Below, in pieces: positions 34,514 through 43,511 of a stretch of DNA of 64,000 nt. Each line of letters opens with the position of its first letter. Position 1 is the first letter of the stretch. Where the stretch lies: the NCBI GenBank assembly GCA_963775935.1, contig CAVZKR010000008.1, forward strand, positions 62,001 to 126,000, given 5' to 3'. Source of the stretch: JBBIPA01 sp963775935. Lineage in GTDB: Bacteria > Chloroflexota > Dehalococcoidia > GIF9 > UBA5629. The notes beneath the pieces are model-generated. The model did no database searches, had not been told where the DNA came from, and worked only from the letters and a program-made list of their open reading frames with translations. The translations under genes were made by a program, and so were the position numbers.

Positions 34514-34543
34514 TTGACAAAAGGGAAAAAAGTGTTTTATTAT
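34514..34543 (+). promoter_or_regulatory. Sigma-70-type promoter of the mraZ/ftsAZ cluster
   Basis: TTGACA at 34514-34519, 18-bp spacer, TATTAT at 34538-34543. The transcription start would fall in the first of the MraZ-type repeats that follow. Confidence 0.7.
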
Positions 34544-34582
34544 GGTAAAAAAGGGTAAGCAGTGGTAAATAGTGGGAGAAAA
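34543..34582 (+). promoter_or_regulatory. MraZ operator: four 10-bp direct repeats
   Basis: Four consecutive 10-mers, TGGTAAAAAA, GGGTAAGCAG, TGGTAAATAG and TGGGAGAAAA, are in exact 10-bp register between the -10 box and the first ATG (34585). MraZ proteins repress their own operon through closely spaced TGGG/TGGT-type repeats at 10-bp spacing, and mraZ is the second gene here. Autoregulation of the division cluster is therefore likely. The last repeat doubles as the ribosome site (GGGAG). Confidence 0.75.
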
Positions 34583-34584
34583 TT

Positions 34585-34950
34585 ATGGTTATAGATTGTA
34601 TTCAATACAGAATTGCAAACAGCAAATTATTTGGTTTTCTGAAAGATAACGACTTCACCAGAATGGAGCTTAAATTGCTGGTGTTCTGGGCACGTCACCC
34701 CAACGCAAAACTAAGCCTTTACTCTATTGCCAGTGCTCTCGATACCGCAAAATTTAACTTAAGAGATACCATATTCTCCCTGGTAAAAAAGAATATACTC
34801 CTCGAGCAGCACACGAATAACGACTTAATCACCTACTATCTCAGTAGCGACTGGAATACCCGCGAATTCGTTGAAGAAATATCCAAAATGGACTGGAACC
34901 AACTCAGAGTATTAGAACAGCAATTAGAAGGAGGGGCTATACTGTCTTAA
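34585..34950 (+). CDS. Winged-helix-like protein of unknown function heading the mraZ operon
   Basis: 121 residues with a helix-turn-helix/winged-helix look: FTRMELKLLVFWARHPNAKLSLYSIASALDTAKFNLRDTIFSLVKKNILLEQ, followed by YYLSSDW and an acidic helical tail. No family I can name. It is the first gene after the MraZ operator and ends 21 nt before mraZ, so it is co-regulated with ftsA and ftsZ; a role in division control is inference from position. Confidence 0.72.
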   Translation: MVIDCIQYRIANSKLFGFLKDNDFTRMELKLLVFWARHPNAKLSLYSIASALDTAKFNLRDTIFSLVKKNILLEQHTNNDLITYYLSSDWNTREFVEEISKMDWNQLRVLEQQLEGGAILS

Positions 34951-34971
34951 TTCCCACAGCCCAAGTAAGAA

Positions 34972-35403
34972 ATGCTTCTCGGCGAATACGAATACAAAGT
35001 CGATAACAAAGGCAGATTACCCTTACCTCCAAAATTCCGTCAGGAATTTAGTAATGGGTTTGTATTAACGCGTGGCTTGGAACCATGCATCGTCGTTTAT
35101 AAACCTGAGGAATTTAAGAAACTTGCTGATACATTGTCCTCGAATCAAATAGTAGCAAAAACGAAGACAAGGAAACTCAATAGATTTATTTTTGGTAGTG
35201 CTTTCGATCAAGCGCTCGATGGGCAAGGCAGAATTGCCTTACCCCAATCCTTGCGTAACTATGCACAAATAAAAGACGCTGTCACTATAGTAGGCGCAAA
35301 TAAATGCATCGAACTATGGAATCCAGACCAGTGGAACAAAGAGTGGACAGAAGCTGAAGAGCAAGCTTGGCAAAATATAGAAAGCCTTGAGGGGCAACAA
35401 TGA
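34972..35403 (+). CDS. mraZ: Transcriptional regulator MraZ
   Basis: 143 residues, two AbrB-like repeats: LLGEYEYKVDNKGRLPLPPKFRQEF near the start and FDQALDGQGRIALPQSLRNYAQI in the second half, each with the D-x-K/Q-G-R motif. It should form a ring and repress the operon through the four repeats at 34543-34582. Overlaps rsmH by 4 nt (ATGA). Confidence 0.95.
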   Translation: MLLGEYEYKVDNKGRLPLPPKFRQEFSNGFVLTRGLEPCIVVYKPEEFKKLADTLSSNQIVAKTKTRKLNRFIFGSAFDQALDGQGRIALPQSLRNYAQIKDAVTIVGANKCIELWNPDQWNKEWTEAEEQAWQNIESLEGQQ

Positions 35404-36335
35404 CATTAGCTATGCCATTACCAACTCATACGCCAGTCCTGTTAACTGAAGTCATCGAAGCATTACAGGTACAGCCAGGAAAACGCTATATCGATTGTAC
35501 CTTGGGCCTCGGTGGACACGCATATTCTATCCTTGAGGAATGTTCGCCAACTGGACAATTGCTCGGTATCGATGCTGATCCTGAAGCTATCAAATGGGCT
35601 AAGGTAAGATTAGCACAATATTCGAAATCAGTAATACTGGTCAATGATAATTTCGCCAATATTGAAAAAATTTGCCAAGAAGGTAATTTCCTACCAGTAG
35701 ATGGTATCTTATTCGATCTCGGTGTTTCTTCTGCTCAGTTGGAAGACGCCGAACGCGGTTTTAGCTTCCAACATGATGCACAACCTGATATGCGATTCAG
35801 TCCTAATCAGGTGCTCACCGCAACCGACCTTATCAATATACTGCCCGAAGATAGGTTAGCCCAGCTAATATATGAATATGGCGATGAGCGCTATAGTCGC
35901 CAAATAGCCAAACTCATTATAAAGAACCGCCCTGTAGTTAGCACAATTGCCTTAGGTCATCTAATAGTACAGGCAGTTGGTGGTCGGCAACAGAAAATTC
36001 ATCCAGCTACCAAGACATTCCAAGCATTGCGCATCGCTGTCAACCACGAGCTGGAGAATTTAGAAAGCGCACTTAAGCAGACCATCAACTGCCTTAACCG
36101 GCGAGGCAGATTAGTTGTTATTAGTTATCATTCGCTTGAAGATCGTATCGTGAAACAGTTTATGAAACGTGAAACGATGTCATGTCTTTGCCCATCTCAA
36201 ACACCTGTTTGCATGTGTAATCATCTACCCAGCTTCAAGCTGATATCGAAAAAAATCATTACACCGTCATCAAAAGAAATAGGGGGAAATCCACGAAGTC
36301 GCAGCGCCAAGCTCAGAGTAGCCGAGAGGCTATAG
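35400..36335 (+). CDS. rsmH: 16S rRNA (cytosine1402-N4)-methyltransferase
   Basis: 311 residues. Motifs: THTPVLLTEVIEAL, SAM-binding DCTLGLGGHAYSIL, GIDADPEA, GILFDLGVSSAQLEDAERGFSF, and RLVVISYHSLEDRIVKQFM; the C-terminus NPRSRSAKLRVAER is typical. Methylates C1402 of 16S rRNA. In most bacteria ftsL, ftsI and mur genes follow rsmH; here ftsA follows directly after 68 nt. Confidence 0.97.
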   Translation: MTLAMPLPTHTPVLLTEVIEALQVQPGKRYIDCTLGLGGHAYSILEECSPTGQLLGIDADPEAIKWAKVRLAQYSKSVILVNDNFANIEKICQEGNFLPVDGILFDLGVSSAQLEDAERGFSFQHDAQPDMRFSPNQVLTATDLINILPEDRLAQLIYEYGDERYSRQIAKLIIKNRPVVSTIALGHLIVQAVGGRQQKIHPATKTFQALRIAVNHELENLESALKQTINCLNRRGRLVVISYHSLEDRIVKQFMKRETMSCLCPSQTPVCMCNHLPSFKLISKKIITPSSKEIGGNPRSRSAKLRVAERL

Positions 36336-36403
36336 ATTTAAATCAGTAAACAAAGGAGATTAAGTAATACCATCGTCCAAATATCCAAAATAAGGAGGTT
36401 GAC

Positions 36404-37618
36404 ATGAAAAAAATCATTACTGCTATTGATGTAGGAACTACCAAAGTATGTACCATCATAGCCACTCTGGATTCGGGGGGCGGTATACAGGTGCTGGGGG
36501 TAGGCTTCGTTCCATCTCGGGGCTTGCACAAGGGCATGGTTGTCAATGTTGACGAAGCTAAAGAGACAATCGCAGAATCGATAAGGAGGGCAGAGCAAGG
36601 TAGCGGTGTTAGGGTGGAATCCGCTTTCGTAGGAGTTACAGGCAGACACATACACTCTACCAACACCCATGGTGTCGTAGCTATACCACGCAACGACCGA
36701 CTGGTAAAGACTGATGATCTCAGGAGAGTACTGGACTCTGCCCAACATGTGAATCTTCCAGACGATCGGAAGATACTGCATGCAATTCCGCGCCATTATA
36801 ACCTGGATAATCAGGAAAGAATAAAAAATCCGGTTGGGATGCATGGTTTCAGATTAGATGTAGAAACCCACGTTATCACAGCCGCTATCGCCTCAATACA
36901 AAACCTGGTTAAGTGTATCCGCAGCATTGGCGTCGAGATTGCCGATCTTATACTGGAACCTCTCGCCAGCGGTGAAGCTGTATTGACTGCAGAAGAGAAG
37001 GAATTGGGTGTGATTTTAGCTGACATTGGCGGTGGTACAACAGACATAGCTGTCTTCAAAGACGGGAGTATCTATCACACTTCAATTGTTCCTGTAGCTG
37101 GTTACCAGTTCACCAGTGATCTCTCGATCGGATTAGGTTTACCATTTGATATTGCTGAAGCAATGAAAAAGAAGTATGGTAATGTTTCACCCGATCTGAT
37201 TACCAAGTCTGAAGACTCTACACTCAACATTGAAAATGGTCACAGCGTGTCCTACCGCGACCTCTGCAAGATCGTGCAGGATCGCTCAGAGGAATTATTG
37301 AGGCTTATCCTACTGGAAATGCCTGACTCAAACTACAATGTTCTGGCTCCTGCAGGACTAGTGCTCAGCGGTGGTGGGTCAAAACTAGTAGGGCTTGAGC
37401 CCTTAGCCCGTGCTACGCTACGCATTCCCTGCAGAATAGGGCAGCCGATGGGTGTCTACGGTATTACCGATATTCTTCATGATCCTGCGAATGCTACTGG
37501 TGTCGGTTTGCTTCTCTGGGGAGTAAGGAATCAAGGAAAACCTACGTGGGAGACAAATAAAAAAAGTGGCACTTTCAGTGGCTTCGTTTCAATAATGAAA
37601 AAATTCTTTGGCGTATAA
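36404..37618 (+). CDS. ftsA: Cell division protein FtsA
   Basis: 404 residues, actin-fold ATPase that tethers FtsZ to the membrane. Motifs: phosphate-1 AIDVGTTKVCTIIA, SHS2 domain (GMVVNVDEAKETIAESIRRAEQGSG), phosphate-2 LADIGGGTTDIAVF, adenosine motif VLSGGGSKLVGL. The C-terminus FSGFVSIMKKFFGV is the amphipathic membrane-targeting helix. Ribosome site AGGAGG 6 nt upstream. ftsZ follows after 29 nt. Confidence 0.96.
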   Translation: MKKIITAIDVGTTKVCTIIATLDSGGGIQVLGVGFVPSRGLHKGMVVNVDEAKETIAESIRRAEQGSGVRVESAFVGVTGRHIHSTNTHGVVAIPRNDRLVKTDDLRRVLDSAQHVNLPDDRKILHAIPRHYNLDNQERIKNPVGMHGFRLDVETHVITAAIASIQNLVKCIRSIGVEIADLILEPLASGEAVLTAEEKELGVILADIGGGTTDIAVFKDGSIYHTSIVPVAGYQFTSDLSIGLGLPFDIAEAMKKKYGNVSPDLITKSEDSTLNIENGHSVSYRDLCKIVQDRSEELLRLILLEMPDSNYNVLAPAGLVLSGGGSKLVGLEPLARATLRIPCRIGQPMGVYGITDILHDPANATGVGLLLWGVRNQGKPTWETNKKSGTFSGFVSIMKKFFGV

Positions 37619-37647
37619 ATAAACAGAGAAATCAAAGGAGGAAATGA

Positions 37648-38745
37648 ATGTCAAAATCGACTTTTTCAACATCACCAGCGCGAATTAAGACAATTGGTAT
37701 TGGTGGCGGTGGATCCAACGCGATCACCCGCATGGTTCGGGAAAACATTAAAGGTGTCGAGTTCATAGCCATGAATACTGATGCTCAGGCACTGGCTATG
37801 GCCGAGGTTCCTGTGCGCATCCAAGTTGGTGAAAAACTAACCCGCGGTTTAGGTGCTGGAGGAGACCCCAGCGTTGGAGCAAAAGCGGCGGAAGAGAGCC
37901 GCCAGGCAATCCAAGAAGTTGTGGCTGGCGCTGACATGATCTTTATTACCGCTGGCATGGGAGGAGGAAGCGGTACCGGAGGTATCCCGATTGTCGCTGA
38001 CGTTGCTAGACAATCAGGAGCTCTTACTATTGCGATAGTCACCAAACCATTCTCCTTTGAAGGAGCTCGCCGTTCTAAAGTAGCAGAAGAAGGAATTCTC
38101 AAGCTGATCGACAAAGTGGATACTTTAGTAATCATCCCCAATGATCGTATGCTTGAACTCTGCGATGCCAAGACTACCGTTGATAATGCTTTTAAATTAG
38201 CTGACGATATACTTCGTCTCGGTGTAAGAGCTATCGCAGAAGTTGTTACTGTCCCCGGTTTGATCAACCTTGACTTTGCAGATATTAGATCAATCATGAA
38301 AGGTGCTGGCCCAGCATGGATGTCTGTTGGCCGCGGTAAGGGGCAAAATAGAGCCCAAGACGCAGCCAAGGCTGCATTAGCCAGTCCTATGCTCGATGTT
38401 TCTATCTCCGGAGCTAAAGGAGTATTATTCAATGTGACTGGTGGCAGCGACCTGACACTATTTGAATGCAACGAAGCTGCAGAAATTATCGCCCAATCTG
38501 TTGACCCCGAAGCGAACATTATTTTCGGTGTGGTCTTCGACCCGCAGATGGAAGGCGAACTGCAACTCACAATCATTGCAACTGGCTTCGTAGCTCAATA
38601 TGGTGCTGGTGTACCAACCGAACTTGAGCTACGCCGTTTGCTTAGAGGCGTTGGCGAAGAAAGCCTGGATGTACCATCATTCATGCGGCGTTCAACGAAC
38701 CACTCATCAGCACAAATGTCAAACATGCCTAAAATACCCAGATAA
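37648..38745 (+). CDS. ftsZ: Cell division protein FtsZ
   Basis: 365 residues, tubulin-like GTPase that forms the division ring. GIGGGGSNAI near the start, tubulin signature GMGGGSGTGG, the T7/synergy segment INLDFADIRSIMKGAG, and a C-terminal DVPSFMRR followed by a short basic end, in the style of the FtsA/SepF-binding tail. Followed by a strong intrinsic terminator. Neighbouring division and murein genes (ftsL, ftsI, ftsW, ftsQ, mraY, murC-G) are missing, as expected for a wall-less Dehalococcoidia cell. Confidence 0.98.
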   Translation: MSKSTFSTSPARIKTIGIGGGGSNAITRMVRENIKGVEFIAMNTDAQALAMAEVPVRIQVGEKLTRGLGAGGDPSVGAKAAEESRQAIQEVVAGADMIFITAGMGGGSGTGGIPIVADVARQSGALTIAIVTKPFSFEGARRSKVAEEGILKLIDKVDTLVIIPNDRMLELCDAKTTVDNAFKLADDILRLGVRAIAEVVTVPGLINLDFADIRSIMKGAGPAWMSVGRGKGQNRAQDAAKAALASPMLDVSISGAKGVLFNVTGGSDLTLFECNEAAEIIAQSVDPEANIIFGVVFDPQMEGELQLTIIATGFVAQYGAGVPTELELRRLLRGVGEESLDVPSFMRRSTNHSSAQMSNMPKIPR

Positions 38746-38779
38746 TACCTTCGGAGCAACCTCCTGCCTCCTCCTTTCT

Positions 38780-38815
38780 AAAGAGCGGCGATTACAATCG
38801 CCGCTCTTTGTTTTT
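38780..38815 (+). terminator. Intrinsic terminator after ftsZ
   Basis: Perfect 13-bp stem AAAGAGCGGCGAT / ATCGCCGCTCTTT with a four-base TACA loop, followed by a T-rich run (GTTTTTATTTTTA). Ends the ftsAZ transcript. Confidence 0.93.
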
Positions 38816-38860
38816 ATTTTTATGCTGCTTAATAATTCGTTTCACCTACTATTTCAAGAC

Positions 38861-38889
38861 TTGACATCAACTATATGTAGTGCTAGAAT
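38861..38889 (+). promoter_or_regulatory. nrdR-nrdJ promoter with NrdR box in the spacer
   Basis: TTGACA (38861-38866), 17-bp spacer, TAGAAT (38884-38889). The spacer contains CAACTATATGTAGTG (38868-38882), a good match to the NrdR-box palindrome ACACTATATATAGTGT. NrdR bound there would block RNA polymerase, giving feedback control by dATP/ATP. Only one box is evident; two are usual. Confidence 0.75.
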
Positions 38890-38918
38890 TCGTCCCAACC
38901 ACATGTTCTGGTGGTGCG

Positions 38919-39452
38919 ATGAAGTGTCCTCGCTGTAGTGGTATTGAATCGAAAGTCGTTGATTCTCGAAGTGTTGATGAAGGTATCAGACGCCGCCGTC
39001 AATGCCTACTGTGTGGTGCCCGTTTTACTACTTACGAGCGTGTTCAACCTAAAAGCATCTTCGTCATCAAGAAAGACGGCAGGCATGAGGAATTTAACCG
39101 AGAGAAGCTACTGGTTGGAGTTCGTAAAGCTTGCGAGAAGCGTCCATTGCCGACCGGTGCTATCGATAAGCTCGTTGATAATATAGAGTCTGATCTTTAT
39201 CAGCTAGGCAAAAACGAAATAGCCACCTCGATAATAGGTGATAAAGTCATGGATAGATTACAGGAACTAGACCATATTGCATATATCAGATTCTCAAGCA
39301 TCTATCGAGATTTCACCGATATCACTACATTGAAAGAAGCTGTCGACCAATTATGCAATACCAAGAATGAAGTACCACCTGTGGGACAACTATCATTGCT
39401 TTCACGGGCTGAACTAGACAAAATGGGAAAACAAAGAAGAAAACTGAAGTAA
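38919..39452 (+). CDS. nrdR: Ribonucleotide reductase repressor NrdR
   Basis: 177 residues from ATG 38919 (MKCPRCSG). Zinc ribbon CPRC...CLLC (residues 3-6 and 31-34) with the conserved SRSVDEGIRRRRQCLLCGARFTTYERV, then an ATP-cone (FVIKKDGRHEEFNREKLLVGVRKACEKRPL). A C-terminal extension of about 25 residues goes beyond the usual ~150. Binds the box in its own promoter and controls nrdJ, which starts immediately after its stop codon. Confidence 0.96.
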   Translation: MKCPRCSGIESKVVDSRSVDEGIRRRRQCLLCGARFTTYERVQPKSIFVIKKDGRHEEFNREKLLVGVRKACEKRPLPTGAIDKLVDNIESDLYQLGKNEIATSIIGDKVMDRLQELDHIAYIRFSSIYRDFTDITTLKEAVDQLCNTKNEVPPVGQLSLLSRAELDKMGKQRRKLK

Positions 39453-42023
39453 ATGGCTACAAACAACCACAGAAATCTAAACAAAGCTCCCAATCAGACT
39501 CGTATAGCCCAGATTGTCGCTAGCTACACAGAGCCCATGGGTATAACCAACAGGAAAAAAATAGAGGAGATTACAAATGAAGCAATCAGAAGGCTGGAAG
39601 GCGTCTTACCTGGAATGGAACGCCTCATTAAGCCTTCAGTAAGATACTCGCTTTCCGACGAGCAAATCCTTGCAGTAGTCAAAGAAATTATGAATGAGAG
39701 GATAAGAATGGAACAGGCTGTATCTGGGCCAAGCACAATAATAGAGAAAAAAACTAAAGTAAGCGAGAAATATGTACCTAAAATAAACACAAAGACCAGT
39801 CAAAAAATTGAACTGACTGAAAATGCTATGGCGGTGCTGGAAAAAAGATATCTGCAAAAAGATAGCAAGGGACAAGTTGTCGAAACGCCAGAAGAGATGT
39901 TCCATCGTGTGGCAAGAAATATTGCTTCTGCAGAGCTTTTGTACGATCCAAAAGCAGACGTTGAATTGTGGGAAGGAAAATTCTATCAACTTATGGCTTC
40001 ACTGGAATTTTTACCAAATTCCCCGACTTTAATGAATGCAGGGAGAGAACTAGGACAATTATCAGCCTGTTTTGTCATCCCTGTCGACGATTCCATGGAG
40101 TCAATCTTCGATGCAGTAAAATACACCGCGCTCATCCATAAAAGTGGTGGAGGCACAGGTTTTTCGTTCTCCCGCATTCGTCCGATGAAAGATAGAGTGG
40201 GTTCCACAGGAGGCGTTGCCAGTGGGCCTATCTCATTCATGAGAGCGTTTGACACTGCTACCGATGTCATCAAACAAGGAGGGATGCGACGTGGAGCTAA
40301 TATGGCTATTCTTAGCATAAGCCATCCAGATATTCTGGATTTCATCACTGCCAAAGAAGACCCAAAGGCATTAACTAACTTCAACCTATCTGTAGCAGTT
40401 ACTACAGAGTTCATGTGTGCTGCCGAGAAGAACCTAGACTACAACCTGGTCAATCCACATACTAGTGAAGTTACAGGCAAGCTTAATGCCAGAGAAGTTT
40501 TCGATAGAATAGTCGATATGGCATGGCGTACAGGAGACCCAGGCATTATTTTCATCGACACCATCAATCAACACAACCCTACTCCCCATCTTGGTAGAAT
40601 AGAGAGTACTAATCCATGCGGTGAACAACCTTTACTGCCATTTGAATCATGTAACCTAGGGTCAATCAATCTTTCTAAAATGGTTAAATATATAGATGAT
40701 AAACCTCAGATCGACTTTGATAAATTGGCTGAGACCGTAAAATTATGTGTTCGATTTCTCGATAACGTAATAGATGTGAATCAATACCCCTTACCTCAAA
40801 TAGCCGAAAAAACAAAGGCTACTAGGAAGATTGGGCTCGGCGTCATGGGACTTGCTGACCTTTTAATAATGCTCGGCATTCCCTATGATGCAAATAATGC
40901 TATTGTGACCTCAGAAACTATCATGAGCTTCATATCCGAAGAGGCAAACAGAGAATCGGAGAAACTGGGCAGAGAACGCGGTTTGTTCCCAGCATTTAAA
41001 GGCAGTATCTATGATAAAGCCGACGGACTAAAGCTCCGAAATGCCTCAAGAACTACTATCGCTCCTACTGGCACATTAAGTATCATTGCCGGTTGTTCCA
41101 GCGGTATCGAACCACTTTTCGCATTAAGCTATACCCGTCACATACTGGATGGCGCCGAACTGGTAGAACTCAATCCTTACTTTGAGAAATTAGCTAAGCA
41201 AGAGAAATTCCATTCCCCTGAACTCATAAAACAATTATCCGAAGGTAAAAAAATAAAAGACATCAATAATAATATTCCTGGGTGGGTAAAAGAGATTTTT
41301 GTCACTTCACATGATGTTGCCTCGGAATGGCACGTGAAGATACAAGCAGCCTTCCAAAAATACACTGACAGTGCTGTATCAAAGACTGTTAATCTCCCTC
41401 ACGAAGCTACGAGGGAAGACATCACGAAAATATATATGATGGCGTATAAACTTGGATTAAAGGGATTAACCATTTACAGGGATCGAAGCCGCGAGACCCA
41501 AGTATTGAACCTCGGACGGAAGGAAGAAGCACCAGAAACCAAACGAACACCAAGGCAACGGCCAAAGGTTACTAAAGGGGTCACGGAGAGAGTCAACACC
41601 GGCTGCGGTCATATCTACGTAACAGTAAACTTTGATGACCATGGGATTTGCGAAGTATTCTCTAGCCTTGGAAAAGCGGGCGGTTGTGCTTCAGCACAAT
41701 TAGAAGCCACCTGCCGACTTATCTCTCTAGCCATCAGATCAGGAATCGAGACCGCTTCTATCACCAAACAGTTACGTGCTATTCGCTGTCCTTCGGTTGC
41801 CTGGGAACAAGGACGTCTCGTTCTTTCCTGTGCAGATGCAATTGGCAGTGTTCTAGAGAAGTATATTAATGGTAGCAACGAGGTTAATACACCCCAGAAT
41901 ATCGAAGTCGCTGCTGGAGTATCCAAAAACTGGGCAGGAATATGTCCAGACTGCGGAAGTTCTTTAGTCTACCAGGAAGGCTGTCACATCTGCCCTAGTT
42001 GTGGATATACTAAATGCGGCTAA
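39453..42023 (+). CDS. nrdJ: Class II (adenosylcobalamin-dependent) ribonucleotide reductase
   Basis: 856 residues. Reduces ribonucleotides for DNA synthesis using coenzyme B12, so it works with or without oxygen. Core motifs: FLPNSPTLMNAGRELGQLSACFVIPVDDSMESIF (first active-site Cys), SGGGTGFSFSRIRP, NPCGEQPLLPFESCNLGSINLS (radical Cys region), APTGTLSIIAGCSSGIEPLF. The C-terminal part has a TGCGHIYVTVNFDD segment and a four-Cys zinc ribbon (CPDCGSS...CPSCGYTKC) holding the redox cysteines. B12 dependence matches Dehalococcoidia physiology. Contiguous with nrdR. Confidence 0.97.
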   Translation: MATNNHRNLNKAPNQTRIAQIVASYTEPMGITNRKKIEEITNEAIRRLEGVLPGMERLIKPSVRYSLSDEQILAVVKEIMNERIRMEQAVSGPSTIIEKKTKVSEKYVPKINTKTSQKIELTENAMAVLEKRYLQKDSKGQVVETPEEMFHRVARNIASAELLYDPKADVELWEGKFYQLMASLEFLPNSPTLMNAGRELGQLSACFVIPVDDSMESIFDAVKYTALIHKSGGGTGFSFSRIRPMKDRVGSTGGVASGPISFMRAFDTATDVIKQGGMRRGANMAILSISHPDILDFITAKEDPKALTNFNLSVAVTTEFMCAAEKNLDYNLVNPHTSEVTGKLNAREVFDRIVDMAWRTGDPGIIFIDTINQHNPTPHLGRIESTNPCGEQPLLPFESCNLGSINLSKMVKYIDDKPQIDFDKLAETVKLCVRFLDNVIDVNQYPLPQIAEKTKATRKIGLGVMGLADLLIMLGIPYDANNAIVTSETIMSFISEEANRESEKLGRERGLFPAFKGSIYDKADGLKLRNASRTTIAPTGTLSIIAGCSSGIEPLFALSYTRHILDGAELVELNPYFEKLAKQEKFHSPELIKQLSEGKKIKDINNNIPGWVKEIFVTSHDVASEWHVKIQAAFQKYTDSAVSKTVNLPHEATREDITKIYMMAYKLGLKGLTIYRDRSRETQVLNLGRKEEAPETKRTPRQRPKVTKGVTERVNTGCGHIYVTVNFDDHGICEVFSSLGKAGGCASAQLEATCRLISLAIRSGIETASITKQLRAIRCPSVAWEQGRLVLSCADAIGSVLEKYINGSNEVNTPQNIEVAAGVSKNWAGICPDCGSSLVYQEGCHICPSCGYTKCG

Positions 42024-42056
42024 TGTAAAATAATATTTACTCGGTGTGGGGGAGGA

Positions 42057-43511
42057 ATGGAAAACACAGAATACAACTACACTCAAGCACTTAAGCAAAT
42101 AATCAAGACTGCCAACTCGTCAATTCCAGCGAAGAAAGCTCTTAACTCAATCGCAAAAAGCTCATCGAAAGCTATGAGAGCGGCAGGGTGTTCTATTATG
42201 CTCCTCAGTCCCCAAAAGGAGCATCTCACCATTATAGCTGCCTTTGGTCTTAGTGACCTATATCTCCGCAAAGGAGTACTTAACGCCTATAAAAGTCTAC
42301 CTGAGATTATGCAAGGCAAAACAGTATCAGTTACCGATATATCAAAGGCTCAACAAGCCCAATACCCAGAGGCGGCTAAAATAGAACGCATCAACTCAGT
42401 ACTAGGCGTCCCCTTACTTCAAAAGAATGAAATCATTGGTGAACTACGAGCTTATACGGAGGATAACAGGTATTTCTCACCGCTAGATAAAGATTTTTTG
42501 TCGAACGTTGCAAATATAGTCGCTCTTATCCTAGAACGTTCTGAATTTCTTCAATTGTTGCAAAAAAACCACCACGAGACGAGACCGAAACGAAGGAATT
42601 TAATTGAAACACCCAGCCTTCCCTATTCCTCTCTCCGACCATCAAACTTCAGCCATCCTAGCGAAGAGGAATTTGCCAAACTACTTGATTTCTATCGTAT
42701 AGAATGGCTCTATGAACCACGCTCTTTCCCAATTGGCCGTGAAGGTAATAAAGTGACTGAGATGTTTACCCCAGACTTCTATCTGCCAGAACTTGACCTT
42801 TATATCGAGCTTACAACCCTTAAGCAAAGCCTCATCACCGAAAAAAACCGCAAGCTGAGGCGATTAAAAGAACTCTATCCCGAAATCAATATTAAACTAC
42901 TCAATAAAAGTGACTATTTTAAGTTATTAGCTAAATATGGGTACGGGCCGCTCGGAGTCACAAAAGTAGTGGGAATAAACCGGGTTCTATTAAGCCATAC
43001 CCAAATACAAAGACGAGTCAGAGCTTTGGCTAAACAAATTTCACATGACTATGCAGGAAAACAACTAGTGCTGGTTGGCGTCCTAAAAGGCGTTGTCTGT
43101 TTTATGTCTGACTTGATGCAGCATATTGCTATTCCGCTTACTACTGAGTTCATGGCAATTTCTTATTATGGTAGCAACTCAGCAGAACCAGCAGTGAAGA
43201 TAACCAAGGACATAGATACCAGTATATCTGGTCTTCATGTATTAATGATTGAAGACGTAATTGATACAGGGATGACTTTAAACTATGTACTCAACCATCT
43301 CCTAGCACATAACCCTGCTAGTCTACATGTTTGCACATTGCTAGATAAACGTGTGCGCCGCCTTATCGATGTCCCTATTGATTACATAGGCTTTGAAATA
43401 CCCGATGAATTTGTCGTGGGTTATGGACTTGATTATCACGGTGAATACAGAAATATTCCTTTTATTGGTGTGCTCAATCCAGAATTACTTGAGAAAATAC
43501 CTATAAAATAA
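42057..43511 (+). CDS. GAF - PD-(D/E)xK-like - hypoxanthine phosphoribosyltransferase fusion
   Basis: 484 residues with three modules. About 10-165 is a GAF sensor domain (AAGCSIMLLSPQKEHLTIIAAFGLS ... VLGVPLLQKNEIIGELRAYT ... FLSNVANIVALILER). About 200-292 is a small nuclease-like fold: EEEFAKLLDFYRIEWLYEPRSF, TPDFYLPELDLYIELTTLK with Asp240 and Glu251, and KNRKLRRLKELYPEINIKLL; the lysine of E-x-K is Thr253, so catalysis is doubtful. About 305-484 is a complete HPRT: VLVGVLKGVVCFMSDLM, PRPP loop VLMIEDVIDTGMT (395-407), KRVRRLIDVPIDYIGFEIPDEFVVGYGLDYHGEYRNIPFIGVL. The last part should salvage hypoxanthine or guanine; the N-terminal modules suggest ligand-controlled activity. The ATG at 42057 follows GGGGGAGGA. 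Confidence 0.85.
   Translation: MENTEYNYTQALKQIIKTANSSIPAKKALNSIAKSSSKAMRAAGCSIMLLSPQKEHLTIIAAFGLSDLYLRKGVLNAYKSLPEIMQGKTVSVTDISKAQQAQYPEAAKIERINSVLGVPLLQKNEIIGELRAYTEDNRYFSPLDKDFLSNVANIVALILERSEFLQLLQKNHHETRPKRRNLIETPSLPYSSLRPSNFSHPSEEEFAKLLDFYRIEWLYEPRSFPIGREGNKVTEMFTPDFYLPELDLYIELTTLKQSLITEKNRKLRRLKELYPEINIKLLNKSDYFKLLAKYGYGPLGVTKVVGINRVLLSHTQIQRRVRALAKQISHDYAGKQLVLVGVLKGVVCFMSDLMQHIAIPLTTEFMAISYYGSNSAEPAVKITKDIDTSISGLHVLMIEDVIDTGMTLNYVLNHLLAHNPASLHVCTLLDKRVRRLIDVPIDYIGFEIPDEFVVGYGLDYHGEYRNIPFIGVLNPELLEKIPIK

Noticed and set aside
37785..38576. Long open frame antisense to ftsZ (263 codons)
   Set aside because: Fully inside a strongly conserved gene on the other strand; low-complexity Ser/Ala composition typical of a shadow frame.
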